64,000 nt of DNA from Chloroflexota bacterium (GTDB taxonomy: Bacteria > Chloroflexota > Dehalococcoidia > Lucifugimonadales > Lucifugimonadaceae). The stretch spans positions 99,879 through 163,878 of the forward strand of contig JAQCHZ010000003.1 of NCBI GenBank assembly GCA_027618835.1, read 5' to 3'. A program made the translations under genes and the position numbers. The stretch's first letter is position 1. Every line of letters begins with the position of its first letter. The notes under the pieces are model-generated. The model did not search any database, had not been told where the DNA came from, and worked only from the letters and a program-made list of their open reading frames with translations. Below, one piece after another: positions 35,767 to 45,111 of the stretch.

Positions 35767-37896
35767 ATGCGAAAACTGCTCGCTGTACTGTTGGCTGGTC
35801 TGTTCTTGATTCTGTTTTTTGTCGCCACCACGGTGAATCAGGTTGTCGATACCGCGTCAGATCCCGGGGTTATTAACGGGATGCTCGACGATGCTGACGC
35901 GTACAACTATGTGTACGACAACATTATCGGCAACTTGGTTAGTGATTTTGTAGAGCAGGGCATCGAGGTTGACACAGGGCTAGATAGTGGCGCACCTTCG
36001 GTTCTTCGATTTGAAGATCCAGACCAGGCGGCTCTCGCTATCACCGATCTGATCGAGACTCTCATACCCCGTGAGTACGTGCAGGAGAAGCTTGAAGCCA
36101 GTTTGAACGGCGTTCTCCCGTATGTACGGGGCGAGACAGACGAATTTACGATCGACCTCGAAGTTCAAGAACGGGTGCGGTCGGTACCGGGTGCAGTCCG
36201 GAAGGTTGCAGTGGATTTGGAACTGACAGAACGTGTGATCGAAGATTTGCTGATCCCGCAAATGGATCAGTTCGTTGGTCAGATTTCAACTCAGGGACTT
36301 GGTATTGAGTTCACTACGCAGGAAATTGAAACTAGCGCACGTTTGGTTTTCGAACCGGAGTGGCTGGAAGGTCAGATTTTCGGTGCCATCGATGAGGTCA
36401 CTCCGTTCTTCGCCGGTGACTCAGATAAGTTCAATATAGTTCTCCGTTTCGATGATCGGGCTGTGATAATCGGAGAGGTTCTCAAGAATAAGTTGGTCGA
36501 CGAAGACACCCTGTACGACTTAGTTTTCAACCAAGTGATTGACCCACTAATTCAACAGACAGTTGCTCAGACAACTGACATAGGATTCGGTATTTCACTA
36601 ACCGATCAAGAAGTTGTCGATACGTTCGAAATCATTGCGCCGCGAGCTTGGGTATCGGAACAGGGTGAAGGTGTTATCGATGCCTTAATCGACTACCTAG
36701 TAGGTAAATCCAATTCGCTTGAGTACACCGTCGAGCTTAGCGACCAGAAGGCCACCGCAACGACGGCTTTGCAAGATTTGGCACGCGCAAAACTTGAGGA
36801 GACAATCGGGACTATTCCGAACTGTTCTTCACCATTGAATGCACTCGGTGCTGCACAAGACTTGGCGTCGCTGTCGATCCCACGATGTATTGCCGGCGGG
36901 CAGACAACGATCAACCTCATACTAGGTTCGTTTGGGCCGATTATCGATGCACAGGTTGCTTCGTTCGTTGAAGATCAAGTTCCTAACGAAATCGCTTACA
37001 CCCGAGCCGATATCGAGGCGCAGATAGGCGGTAGTTTCGACACCCTCGACGACGTGAGAGCACGGATCGTTGAGGGAGTTAGTTTCTCCGATCAAGACTT
37101 GATCGCAGCTTTGGCTGATGACAGTGACGCTCAGAGTCTTGCCGATGCTGAAGAAACTCTACTAATTTTGGCTAACGGAATTCTTATCACTGAAAAGAAC
37201 ATCACGGACAATCTACAGGGCGAAAATCTGCAGATGTTCGATGACGTCCGTGATTATGCAGGGACTGCCCTAAGTGTTCGCTGGCTTCTGTGGGTGTTGG
37301 TTCTGATTCCGCTTGCTGTTATCGCCTTAATTGGCGGTCGTGGTTGGGCGGGACGATTGAAGTGGGCCGGTGGAGTCGCTGCAGTTTGTGCGTTGCTTGT
37401 TTATGGCGGTATCGCAATCGCTTGGTCGATGAACGATATCGCTCAAGACTACGTACCCGACTATGTGGCTGAACTAAGCCAAGAGTTTAGGGCTGACTAC
37501 CCAAGGTTGACCGCCGAATTAGAGACTGACGAGCTGACAAATCGGTTTGAACGATCTATCGATTCTTGGCAGCAAAGCTGGCGCAACCAGACGGTGCCGT
37601 GGATCATCGGCGGACTTATCGCATTCGCAGCTGGAACTGTTCTTTCGATCAGAGGATCAAAAAAGACAGTTTCGATGGGTAGTGGTACTGCCTACAAGGG
37701 TTCGACATCGTCGGCTGCTTCTTCGGATGCATCCTCGATTCCAAAGGATTGGGGTGACGAGAAGGAAGAAGACTCGGAAGATTCCAAGATAGAATCCGAT
37801 CACTCCGAAGATGTAGATGCAGGCCAGGAGTCTCCGCCTGACGAAACCGAGACTTTAGAAGACGATTCCGACGAGAAACCGCCTGCGTCTGTTTGA
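35767..37896 (+). CDS. large membrane protein with three extracytoplasmic repeats
   Basis: 709 residues, no family I can name. TM segments lie at about 5-22, 505-523, 533-553 and 611-628. The 480-residue extracytoplasmic part contains three units of about 96 residues, each with a similar pattern: 'PREYVQEKL..VLPYVRGETDEFTIDL' near 101, 'EPEWLEGQI..VTPFFAGDSDKFNIVL' near 197, and 'PRAWVSEQG..LIDYLVGKSNSLEYTV' near 292. Two cysteines near 353 and 374 could pair. The C-terminal 75 residues are Ser-rich then strongly acidic and probably cytoplasmic. It stands alone, 124 bases after the SDR gene. Function unknown. Confidence 0.88.
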   Translation: MRKLLAVLLAGLFLILFFVATTVNQVVDTASDPGVINGMLDDADAYNYVYDNIIGNLVSDFVEQGIEVDTGLDSGAPSVLRFEDPDQAALAITDLIETLIPREYVQEKLEASLNGVLPYVRGETDEFTIDLEVQERVRSVPGAVRKVAVDLELTERVIEDLLIPQMDQFVGQISTQGLGIEFTTQEIETSARLVFEPEWLEGQIFGAIDEVTPFFAGDSDKFNIVLRFDDRAVIIGEVLKNKLVDEDTLYDLVFNQVIDPLIQQTVAQTTDIGFGISLTDQEVVDTFEIIAPRAWVSEQGEGVIDALIDYLVGKSNSLEYTVELSDQKATATTALQDLARAKLEETIGTIPNCSSPLNALGAAQDLASLSIPRCIAGGQTTINLILGSFGPIIDAQVASFVEDQVPNEIAYTRADIEAQIGGSFDTLDDVRARIVEGVSFSDQDLIAALADDSDAQSLADAEETLLILANGILITEKNITDNLQGENLQMFDDVRDYAGTALSVRWLLWVLVLIPLAVIALIGGRGWAGRLKWAGGVAAVCALLVYGGIAIAWSMNDIAQDYVPDYVAELSQEFRADYPRLTAELETDELTNRFERSIDSWQQSWRNQTVPWIIGGLIAFAAGTVLSIRGSKKTVSMGSGTAYKGSTSSAASSDASSIPKDWGDEKEEDSEDSKIESDHSEDVDAGQESPPDETETLEDDSDEKPPASV

Positions 37897-37935
37897 TAGG
37901 TAGAGAACACTCGGTGCTTGCTGGTTCGTTCCGAA

Positions 37936-38841
37936 CTAAATGGTGCCGAGTGTTATCGCTTCTAGAATCATCGAGGTCGCTTTTGCTATCATTGCCGAGT
38001 CGATTGTCTCGGCTGTATCAGTCGGCTTGTGGTAGTTCGGGTTGCGAAAGTTGGCGGTGTCGCTAATCATCACCGCTGGAATGCCAGCTTGCCAAAACGT
38101 GGCGTGATCGCTCCTGCGTAGATTCCGTACGACGGGCATCCACCATGGAACTTCGAGCGGCAATATTGGCAGTTCGATTTCTGGATTCGACGCCGCTTGT
38201 TCGAGTGATCGTGAGATTCGTCGACTCGAATGTTTGGACAAGATCAGTAACGAATTCGCTTCGAAGTTTTGACGTCTGAGAGCCTTGTACACACGGCGAA
38301 AAAGGAATCGAAACGAGACGGGCAGGCTCTGCTTGATTTTTGTCGAGCTGAAACCGATAGTTTCGAGAATAACCGCTGCTGATGGGCGATCCGCATCTCG
38401 CAGCACGGCAACGTATGCGGTTGATCCATGAAGGCCTTCAGCCGGGGATTGTAGTTCCTCTGCGTCGAACGCAGCGAAGACCACTTTTCGTGAACTGCCC
38501 ACTTCTACTAGTATCCGAGCACATTCGAGCATGGCTGCCACTCCACTAGCGTTGTCGTCGGCTCCTGGCGAGCCGGGAACGGTGTCGTAGTGGGCGCCAT
38601 TCAGGATGGGTTGGTCTGTTGAATCAGGATTGAGCGTTGCGATGATATTCAAACCAGATCGTTCGGGCGATTGCATTGGAATATCGAATGCTGTGCGTTC
38701 GACCGCAAGACCGATGTTTGCGAATTGATTCGCTATCCAATTGGCCGCGGTTGCATGAGGCTGTTCGTTCTCACCTGAGTTTCGAGGGGTTAAGCTTAGT
38801 GTTGCTACATCACTCTTGATGCGTGATTCGGAGACCGTCAA
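37936..38841 (-). CDS. M28-family zinc aminopeptidase
   Basis: About 301 residues. Zinc ligands are seen in 'NGAHYDTVPGSPGADDNASG' (His, Asp), 'AFDAEELQS' (Glu-Glu) and 'NPNYHKPTDTAETID' (His), and 'SDHATFWQAGIPAVMI' is typical of M28. No signal peptide is seen from the TTG at 38841 ('LTVSESRIKSDVATL'), which I prefer; an in-frame start at 38922 exists but would overlap the divergent promoter region. Confidence 0.86.
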   Translation of the reverse strand: MTVSESRIKSDVATLSLTPRNSGENEQPHATAANWIANQFANIGLAVERTAFDIPMQSPERSGLNIIATLNPDSTDQPILNGAHYDTVPGSPGADDNASGVAAMLECARILVEVGSSRKVVFAAFDAEELQSPAEGLHGSTAYVAVLRDADRPSAAVILETIGFSSTKIKQSLPVSFRFLFRRVYKALRRQNFEANSLLILSKHSSRRISRSLEQAASNPEIELPILPLEVPWWMPVVRNLRRSDHATFWQAGIPAVMISDTANFRNPNYHKPTDTAETIDSAMIAKATSMILEAITLGTI

Positions 38842-38983
38842 ATTCGTCGTTGCCTCGGGTCGATTAACGGCAGAATCCCTGCACGTGCTAGCTCGCCAAG
38901 GGTATACTCCGCCCGCCAGCATATTAAGTAGGCCGGGTAATGAGGGCTACGATTCCTCACCGGGCCGTAAATTTGGAGTTGTG

Positions 38984-39679
38984 ATGTACATCTTGATGGT
39001 GCGATTAAAGGTCAAAGAAGACCGTATTGACGATTTTATTGAGGCATCGATTGGTGATGCCAAGGGTTCTGTGATGAATGAGCCCGGTTGCCGCCGGTTC
39101 GATATTGTTCAAGCTTCCGACGACCCTACATCGTTCGCTTTCTGCGAGGTGTACAACGATGAAGCAGCGTTTGCTGCTCACGGTGAAATGGCTCACTTCA
39201 AGGTGTGGCAGGAAGCTGTCGGCGATATGTTCGATGGTGAAGTTGGAGTTTCGTTCTGTAAGCCAGTATTCCCTACAGGTGACGGAAACTGGGATTCTTA
39301 CCGATCGCACATTGTGGATGACCCGTACTTCGCTTCGAGCTTGCATGTGATTCACGCTCCGAAGTTCGTGAAGGAAGAGCATGTTGATGCCTTCATCAAG
39401 TCGGTTTCTGCCGATGGTGTTGGTTCGACTCACGAGGAACAGGGTTGCTTGCGGTTTGATGTTTATCAGAACGTGAACGATCCGACCGAGATTTACCTGT
39501 ACGAGGTATACGCTAACCCTGACGCGTTTGAGTACCACAAGGGCACTCCTCACATTAAGCAGTGGGTTGAGGATGTGAAGGACATGTACGACACCAACCG
39601 TGACGGTGGTGCACGGGTTGGACGAAACGTATGGCCGCCCGACAACTGGGCGTGGAGTTCGGGTAAGCCAATCTGGTAA
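38984..39679 (+). CDS. tandem ABM-domain (antibiotic-biosynthesis-monooxygenase-like) protein
   Basis: 231 residues made of two ferredoxin-like ABM domains. The first has 'MNEPGCRRFDIVQASDDPTS' and 'HFKVWQEAV'; the second repeats the pattern as 'THEEQGCLRFDVYQNVNDPT' and 'HIKQWVEDVKDMY'. Single-domain relatives (YgiN/LsrG) dimerise, so this is a covalent dimer. It could act on a quinone or aldehyde. ATG 38984 has GGAG 7 bases upstream; the frame is open further up but overlaps the divergent gene. Confidence 0.85.
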   Translation: MYILMVRLKVKEDRIDDFIEASIGDAKGSVMNEPGCRRFDIVQASDDPTSFAFCEVYNDEAAFAAHGEMAHFKVWQEAVGDMFDGEVGVSFCKPVFPTGDGNWDSYRSHIVDDPYFASSLHVIHAPKFVKEEHVDAFIKSVSADGVGSTHEEQGCLRFDVYQNVNDPTEIYLYEVYANPDAFEYHKGTPHIKQWVEDVKDMYDTNRDGGARVGRNVWPPDNWAWSSGKPIW

Positions 39680-39717
39680 AAGGTTTGCCTGCTTGATAGT
39701 TAGAACGGCTAACGAAG

Positions 39718-39745
39718 AAGTGCCGGGTCATTCGACCCGGCGCTT
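39718..39745. terminator. bidirectional hairpin terminator
   Basis: AAGTGCCGGGTC-ATTC-GACCCGGCGCTT, a 12-bp stem (one G-U) with a 4-base loop, followed by AAATTT on the plus strand. It lies between the convergent ABM and cheW genes and can serve both. Confidence 0.8.
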
Positions 39746-39767
39746 AAATTTGTAGGTTCTTAGAGAA

Positions 39768-40223
39768 CTAGGCGGCTACTGCGTCAGCCGTTTCTTGAAC
39801 TTCGGTGAGTTCCACCTGTTCGCTGTCACTGATGACTTTCGCAATGTCGAGCAAGATGATCAACTTCTCGTCGCTCTTGATGATTCCCGTCAAGTACTCA
39901 GAGTCGTTAGTCGTAATTACCGTTGAAGGTGGCTCGATCGAGCTGGATGGGATGCGGCTAACTTCCGTCACTGCATCGACAACAACAATTCGGTGCTCTT
40001 CGGTTCGTACTGTTCCTGTCATTGAGAAACGAGATCGAAGATCGACGACCGGAATTACCTTGCCACGAAGGTTAATTACACCTTCGATGAACTCGGGGCA
40101 CGCGGGTTATTTCTTGCATGCGAATGATTTCTCGAACAGCGCTGATATCTACGCCGTATGCCTCTACGTTGCGGTCAAATACGACGAGCTGGCGCTCTTC
40201 GAGACTTCCGTATTGTCAGACAT
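39768..40223 (-). pseudogene. cheW: CheW-type adaptor, broken by two frameshifts
   Basis: Minus strand from ATG 40223 (AAGGAG upstream) gives 'MSDNTEVS'. Another frame then gives 'EERQLVVFDRNVEAYGVDI' and 'SAVREIIRMQEITRVP'. A third gives 'EFIEGVINLRGKVIPVVDLR' and the remaining 'MTGTVRTEEHRIVVVDAV' half. These are consecutive parts of a CheW domain that couples chemoreceptors to CheA. The second break falls where 'RVPGAPEF' is expected, as if about five bases were lost. No che genes adjoin it. Confidence 0.85.
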
Positions 40224-40471
40224 GATTTCAAGTACTCCTTGTATTCATATCTAGGGGTAGAAGCGACCGCAGGTGCGGCCGCACGATTCTGTTAATCCCT
40301 TCTATTTTATATATTCGTCGTGACCGAACATCGGAAGAATGAACAGTCGAACTTGCGGTATCTACCTAGTGGCTTGATCGAGTACTGGCAGCAATTTCGA
40401 CTCGCTAAACGAAGCGAGTTGGAGATTAGTTCACCCGGCTAGATTCGTTTAACGTTGTTATCAGATTCGGA

Positions 40472-41314
40472 CTACACGTCGAGTCGATAAAACCTTGTGG
40501 CGGTTCCACCAAACACATCAGCTTGTGCTTCGGGTGAGAGTGATCTGAGGATTTCTCGGGCGGTGTCAGTTACGGTTTGGTATTCAGCAGCCAATGTTGA
40601 GACGGGCCAGTCGCTGCCGAACATCAACCTGTCTGTACCGAACATGCCGAGTACGTGATGGACGTATGGTCGGAGATCGTCTGCTGTCCAATTTTGGTGG
40701 TCGGCTTCTGTAACCATTCCCGATATCTTGCAATGAATGCCATCGATACTGGCCACTTTGCGCATGTCTGTGAGCCAAGGCTCGATGAGGTGATCAGCGA
40801 TGAGTGGTTTTGCGATGTGGTCTACGACGGCGCGGAGGTCAGGCACCTTTTGCATCACTTGCGGAATAAATGGTAGGTTAGGTGGTTTGGCGAGAAAATC
40901 GAACGTTAGATCGCGACGGACAAGTTCGTGAAGTCCGTTGATCGCCCCAGAGTTAACGATCCATCCGGGGTCATCTTCACCTTCCCAAATATGCCTGACA
41001 CCCTTGAAATATTTACTCCGCTGAAGCTCGTCCAGTGTGTACCCAACTTCGGGGTCAGTTAGGTCGACCCAACCGACGATCCCGGCGATGAAATCGTTCT
41101 GGTCGGCGAGTTCAAGCAACCAGCGTGCTTCTTCAGGTGACGATACGGCTTGGACGATAACGGTGCAATCGACGCCTGCAGCTTTGACCAACGGCGCAAG
41201 ATCAGCAGGGCCGTAATCGGTTGCGAGCGGGCTGCCATCAGGCATCCACGAGTAGTCGAACCGTTCGATCTCCCAGAAGTGATGATGACTGTCGACGACA
41301 GGTGACTTGGTCAT
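40472..41314 (-). CDS. amidohydrolase-2 family lactonase-like hydrolase
   Basis: About 280 residues of the COG3618 (L-fuconolactonase/rhamnonolactonase-like) TIM barrel. It has metal motif 'VVDSHHHFWEIERFDYSW', 'FKGVRHIWEGE', 'LRAVVDHIAKP' and 'LMFGSDWPVSTL'. It would open a sugar lactone or similar ester. ATG 41314 is chosen because the longer frame overlaps the neighbouring gene and has no family similarity. The beta-propeller gene just upstream on the same strand may act on the same substrate. Confidence 0.87.
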   Translation of the reverse strand: MTKSPVVDSHHHFWEIERFDYSWMPDGSPLATDYGPADLAPLVKAAGVDCTVIVQAVSSPEEARWLLELADQNDFIAGIVGWVDLTDPEVGYTLDELQRSKYFKGVRHIWEGEDDPGWIVNSGAINGLHELVRRDLTFDFLAKPPNLPFIPQVMQKVPDLRAVVDHIAKPLIADHLIEPWLTDMRKVASIDGIHCKISGMVTEADHQNWTADDLRPYVHHVLGMFGTDRLMFGSDWPVSTLAAEYQTVTDTAREILRSLSPEAQADVFGGTATRFYRLDV

Positions 41315-41405
41315 TCTGGCTGGATACCTTTCGAAATCTGGAGGTTGGCAGCGGCGCGATCGAGCAGGATGCTGATAATCTGATCGACCGCTTGATGAAC
41401 GGCGA

Positions 41406-42098
41406 CTACACGACAATCATACCGATTTCCGGGTTACCGACGATTGCTGTGTTGTGCTTACCAGCAAAGTTGGCATCGCCATACCAAAGTTCGCCGTCTT
41501 TGATCGACATACCGTGCACGAATGCATCTCCTGGGTCGAGAGTTATTCGGTCGAGCTCGGCGCCCGAGTCGACGTCATATTTGACGATAACGTTGTCGGT
41601 TGTGTGGGCGCACCAGAGTCCATCGCCGACTCGGGCAAGTCCGTGTAGACGAGGCAGGTCGACTTCGAAGCTGTGGACGATCTTGTAGTCGTCTGACGGA
41701 TCCATCAAATATATTGCTGTCGGCTGGAATGCGGTTACCCAAATTTTGCCGTCATCCCACTCGATCCCATGAATTCCCCCGCCGTCTGGGGTGCGAAATC
41801 GATCGACTGGTTGACCAGTTTGTAAATCGAGTTTGTAGATGTACCCGAGGCCAGTATCAGTTGATCGGGAAGGACGTGAAACTGAGTTTCCATTTGACGC
41901 CGTCCAAAGAAAACCGCCGCCAACAGTTATTCCTGATCCATTGGCCGTGGGGGTTGGAATTGTGCGTAGGAGCTTGCCGGTTTCGTCGACGACGTAGACG
42001 TTATCGGTTTTTTGATCCATCACTAAAAGGCCCTCATCGGTCCATTGCAAACCGTTTGGCATCTCGCAGGGCGTTTCCATTTGTTTGACAGTTTTCAT
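41406..42098 (-). CDS. SMP-30/NHL-like beta-propeller protein
   Basis: 230 residues with repeated blades such as 'MPNGLQWTDEGLLVMDQKTD', 'GGGIHGIEWDDGKIWVTAFQ' and 'LHGLARVGDGLWCAH'. There is no signal peptide. The fold suggests a gluconolactonase-like or glutaminyl-cyclase-like protein. It is shorter than most six-bladed lactonases (about 290). It is 91 bases upstream of the lactonase-like amidohydrolase on the same strand. Confidence 0.78.
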   Translation of the reverse strand: MKTVKQMETPCEMPNGLQWTDEGLLVMDQKTDNVYVVDETGKLLRTIPTPTANGSGITVGGGFLWTASNGNSVSRPSRSTDTGLGYIYKLDLQTGQPVDRFRTPDGGGIHGIEWDDGKIWVTAFQPTAIYLMDPSDDYKIVHSFEVDLPRLHGLARVGDGLWCAHTTDNVIVKYDVDSGAELDRITLDPGDAFVHGMSIKDGELWYGDANFAGKHNTAIVGNPEIGMIVV

Positions 42099-42469
42099 GA
42101 TCGTTCAATCGTGTCCTTGGCGGATATCTGAGCCGTTTATGTGGCTTTCCAGTTCGAGGATATAGCCCCGTAACGCAATAATGTTTCGTAAGTGGCGAAG
42201 AGTCAAGATGGTAACCGATGTTGTGCGTTTGAACTGCTTTTCGACCATTATTGGCGCTACTACCAAGGTGAATTGGATGAATTGCACGCAAGGTCGCCGT
42301 AATTTGGAGGTAGAATAAAAGAGTGAAGTCGTACCGGGCGCTCGCAATTATTTGATTTGTAAGATTTCTTCCCGCCTCCGCCTACTTCGACTCACCTGTG
42401 AAATTAGCCGCGTAAAGTGCGAGACAGAGTGCCGCACTTTGGGCGATGACTTATTAGGTGGTGGCTGAG
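42099..42469. other. divergent intergenic region with a hairpin
   Basis: 371 bases, no gene seen. It holds an 8-bp inverted repeat AAAGTGCG/CGCACTTT (42414-42421 and 42433-42440) 30 bases before the NYN gene, with no U-run. This may be an operator or leader hairpin. I find no clear promoter boxes. Confidence 0.5.
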
Positions 42470-43585
42470 ATGCCCTCGAAGTCTTCAAAATTGTCAGAAG
42501 TTCACGAAAACGATCGCGTTATGGTGTTCATCGACGGAAGCAACCTGTATCACGTGCTTTCTCAAGCATGCGGCAGGCATGATCTGCAATTCGACAAATT
42601 CGCCATGAAATTGGCTAACGGTCGCAAGCTGCAACGAATCTATTACTACAACATCCGCCAAGAATCCGACTCGAACCCGAACGTTGGTGTCGAGCAGGCA
42701 AAGTTCCTCGAATCGATGTACGACACCCCATACGTGGAAGTTCGACTCGGAATTTGGAAACAGCGCGGAGACATCATGGTTGAGAAGGGCGTCGACGTAA
42801 TGTTGGCGACCGACCTCGTAACCAATGCGTACAACGATCACTACGACACAGCTATTGTTGTGAGTGGTGACGCCGACTTCTACCCTGCCTTGCAGGCGGT
42901 AAAAGACGTTGGTAAGCACATCGAAGTCGCTGCATTCGACATGAATATGTCGGCTGAATCGGCACGAGTTTCTGACGTTGTTCAGAAGTTCAACAAGGCC
43001 TGGTTTACCGGTTTATGGATGACCCGAACACAGTCACGAACGCTGGCAACTGCCTCATCTAGGCCTGAGGTTTCGGACGATGCTGCTTCGCCTAATGGTG
43101 AAGATAAGGCTGCTACTAAGGCGGCGACGGCTCGACGTTCGAGCACTCGTAGGTCGCCTTCCAGCTCAGCAACTTCAGCAGCTGGTTCAGGCCCACGAGC
43201 ACGTCGAGCGCCGACTACTCCAACTCACAGGCCTGCTGCACGAAATACGGCAGCACCTAACACCGCTGAGTCCGAAGCACGGGCCGCAGAGTCGACTGCC
43301 GACAGCAACATGCGTCGTACACCCACACGTCGACGTGTTGGTGGTGGCGCCAGTTCCGGCTCAAGTTCGACTAACGGTACGAGCAACGGTCGTTCGGCGC
43401 CTAAGCCTCCAGCGCTTCGAAAATCTGCTGATTCGCCAGCTCCTCCGGTTTCACCTGCTCCTTCGACAGCTAGTTCGGCTCCACCGGCAAACAAGGATTC
43501 AAGTGATGCCGAGCCAGTGGGCAGCCCAACTCGACGTCGCAACTGGCGTGGTCGTCTTGGTCTGAACAACACCGAAGAGGAATAA
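42470..43585 (+). CDS. NYN-domain (PIN-like) nuclease with long basic disordered tail
   Basis: 371 residues. About 15-180 form a LabA/DUF88-type NYN domain with the acidic metal residues in 'VMVFIDGSNLYHVL', 'GVDVMLATDLVTNAY' and 'VVSGDADFYPALQ'. It is probably a ribonuclease. The last 190 residues are Ser/Thr/Ala/Pro-rich with many Arg ('ARRSSTRRSPSS', 'RRTPTRRRVGGG') and end in 'RRNWRGRLGLNN'. This tail looks disordered and could bind RNA. ATG 42470 follows GGTGGTGG; an in-frame GTG lies at 42458. Confidence 0.88.
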   Translation: MPSKSSKLSEVHENDRVMVFIDGSNLYHVLSQACGRHDLQFDKFAMKLANGRKLQRIYYYNIRQESDSNPNVGVEQAKFLESMYDTPYVEVRLGIWKQRGDIMVEKGVDVMLATDLVTNAYNDHYDTAIVVSGDADFYPALQAVKDVGKHIEVAAFDMNMSAESARVSDVVQKFNKAWFTGLWMTRTQSRTLATASSRPEVSDDAASPNGEDKAATKAATARRSSTRRSPSSSATSAAGSGPRARRAPTTPTHRPAARNTAAPNTAESEARAAESTADSNMRRTPTRRRVGGGASSGSSSTNGTSNGRSAPKPPALRKSADSPAPPVSPAPSTASSAPPANKDSSDAEPVGSPTRRRNWRGRLGLNNTEEE

Positions 43586-43610
43586 CCCTCTAGCGAAAAT
43601 GTGTGAATTA

Positions 43611-43652
43611 AAGGGATGGCATCGAATTTCGGTGTCATCCCTTTTTTGTTTT
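43611..43652 (+). terminator. rho-independent terminator of NYN gene
   Basis: An 11-bp stem AAGGGATGGCA/TGTCATCCCTT with one G-U, an 11-base loop and a TTTTTTGTTTT tail. Confidence 0.88.
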
Positions 43653-43752
43653 CTAGGGATTATCAAGGGTGAGCGCGTTGACCCGTTGCGCACTGAATGC
43701 TAGCTTCCGGAGTGAAACGTAATCATTCAGAATGTTCATCGAGGATTTGTAA

Positions 43753-45111
43753 ATGCCATCACTTCAGAGCTTGCTTGATCAGGTTGAATCGGCAACCAAT
43801 GAAATAGTCGAGCTTGAGCAGTCACTGGTTCGGATTCCGTCGGTGAACACAGGGTTCATGCCAACAGGTGGCGAAACGGCCGTCGCAGAGTTCATTCGCG
43901 ACTGGCTAGATCAAGATGGTCTCTCGTCTGAGATATTGGCTCGTGATGCCGATCGAGGGAATATTATTTCGGTCTACCCGGGCGATGACAAAGACACCCG
44001 CCTGATGCTCATGTCACACACAGACGTTGTTCCTGTTGAAGATGCGACTAAGTGGAACTGGGATCCGTTTGCAGCCGAGATTTCTGAAGGCCGAGTCTAC
44101 GGTCGAGGTGCTTCCGACTGTAAAGCACTACTCACCTGTCAGCTAATGGCGATGGCGATAATGAAGCGTTCGGGCGTGCGCTTGGATCATGGTTTGCGGC
44201 TTGTTAGCGGTGCTGACGAAGAGCATGGCGGTCGATGGGGATTCGGCTGGCTTGCGGATAATCACCCGGAATCATTGAAGGCTCAGTTCGCAGTAAACGA
44301 AGGCGGCGGTACGCCGGTTGAAATTGGCAACTCGCTCACTTACCTGCTTGGTACTGGCGAAAAGGGCCGAATGGAGCTGCACATAACGCTTCGAGGCGAA
44401 AGCGCCCACGCCTCAGTGCCTTGGACCGGTGTGAACGCTAGCTACAAGCTTTCACGTGCGCTAGGAGCTATCGAGTCGTATCGACCAGAGCTTGATACGT
44501 CACTCGAGATATTCAATCATGTCGGATCGTTCGGAATCGAAGAGAAACCCTCGCCGATGAATATCGATCGAATTGTGGCTGAGATGAACGAGACGTCACC
44601 CCGTCTTGGGTCGTTGTTGAAGGCGTTGTCTCGAATGGTGCTAACGCCTACGATGGTTTCTGGCGGTATCAAGTCGAACAGCGTTCCTGAAGAGATCAAA
44701 CTCACCTGCGATATTCGAACGCTGCCGTTCCAAGATGAAGCCTACGTACGTCGACAGCTCGACCAGGCATTCGAGGGTATCGATGGTCTCGAATACGAGA
44801 TCGATTACATGTCGGTGCCGAACTCTTCAGAGTTCGAGACAGAGTTGACCGATTCGATTCGTAAGGCTCAGGCAGCGGCTGTCGGAAGAGACGATATCCA
44901 GTGGATTCCCGCAATTAGCAACGGCTTCACGGATTCTCGATTTACTCGGGATCTCGGGGTCATTACATATGGTTTCACTGGAGCACATCCGGACGATGAT
45001 CCGATGCTTTCTAGAGCACACGGTACTGATGAGTCTGTAGGTATCGCTTCATTGATTAGCGGCACCAGAAGCATGCTGGCGATTGCTTACGATCTTTGTG
45101 GTGCCAGATGA
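43753..45111 (+). CDS. M20-family metallopeptidase (ArgE/DapE type)
   Basis: 452 residues. Metal ligands and base are in 'LMLMSHTDVVPVEDATKWNW' (His, Asp), 'GRGASDCKALL', 'SGADEEHGG' (Glu-Glu) and 'FTGAHPDDD'. The dimerisation domain carries 'RGESAHASVPWTGVNA'. It removes an acyl or amino group from a small amide. The stop overlaps the sulfatase start (ATGA), so the two act together or are co-regulated. Confidence 0.9.
   Translation: MPSLQSLLDQVESATNEIVELEQSLVRIPSVNTGFMPTGGETAVAEFIRDWLDQDGLSSEILARDADRGNIISVYPGDDKDTRLMLMSHTDVVPVEDATKWNWDPFAAEISEGRVYGRGASDCKALLTCQLMAMAIMKRSGVRLDHGLRLVSGADEEHGGRWGFGWLADNHPESLKAQFAVNEGGGTPVEIGNSLTYLLGTGEKGRMELHITLRGESAHASVPWTGVNASYKLSRALGAIESYRPELDTSLEIFNHVGSFGIEEKPSPMNIDRIVAEMNETSPRLGSLLKALSRMVLTPTMVSGGIKSNSVPEEIKLTCDIRTLPFQDEAYVRRQLDQAFEGIDGLEYEIDYMSVPNSSEFETELTDSIRKAQAAAVGRDDIQWIPAISNGFTDSRFTRDLGVITYGFTGAHPDDDPMLSRAHGTDESVGIASLISGTRSMLAIAYDLCGAR

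Noticed and set aside
37906..37954. AACACTCGG/CCGAGTGTT as terminator of the 709-residue protein gene
   Set aside because: One arm is inside the convergent M28 coding region, the loop is long and there is no U-run.
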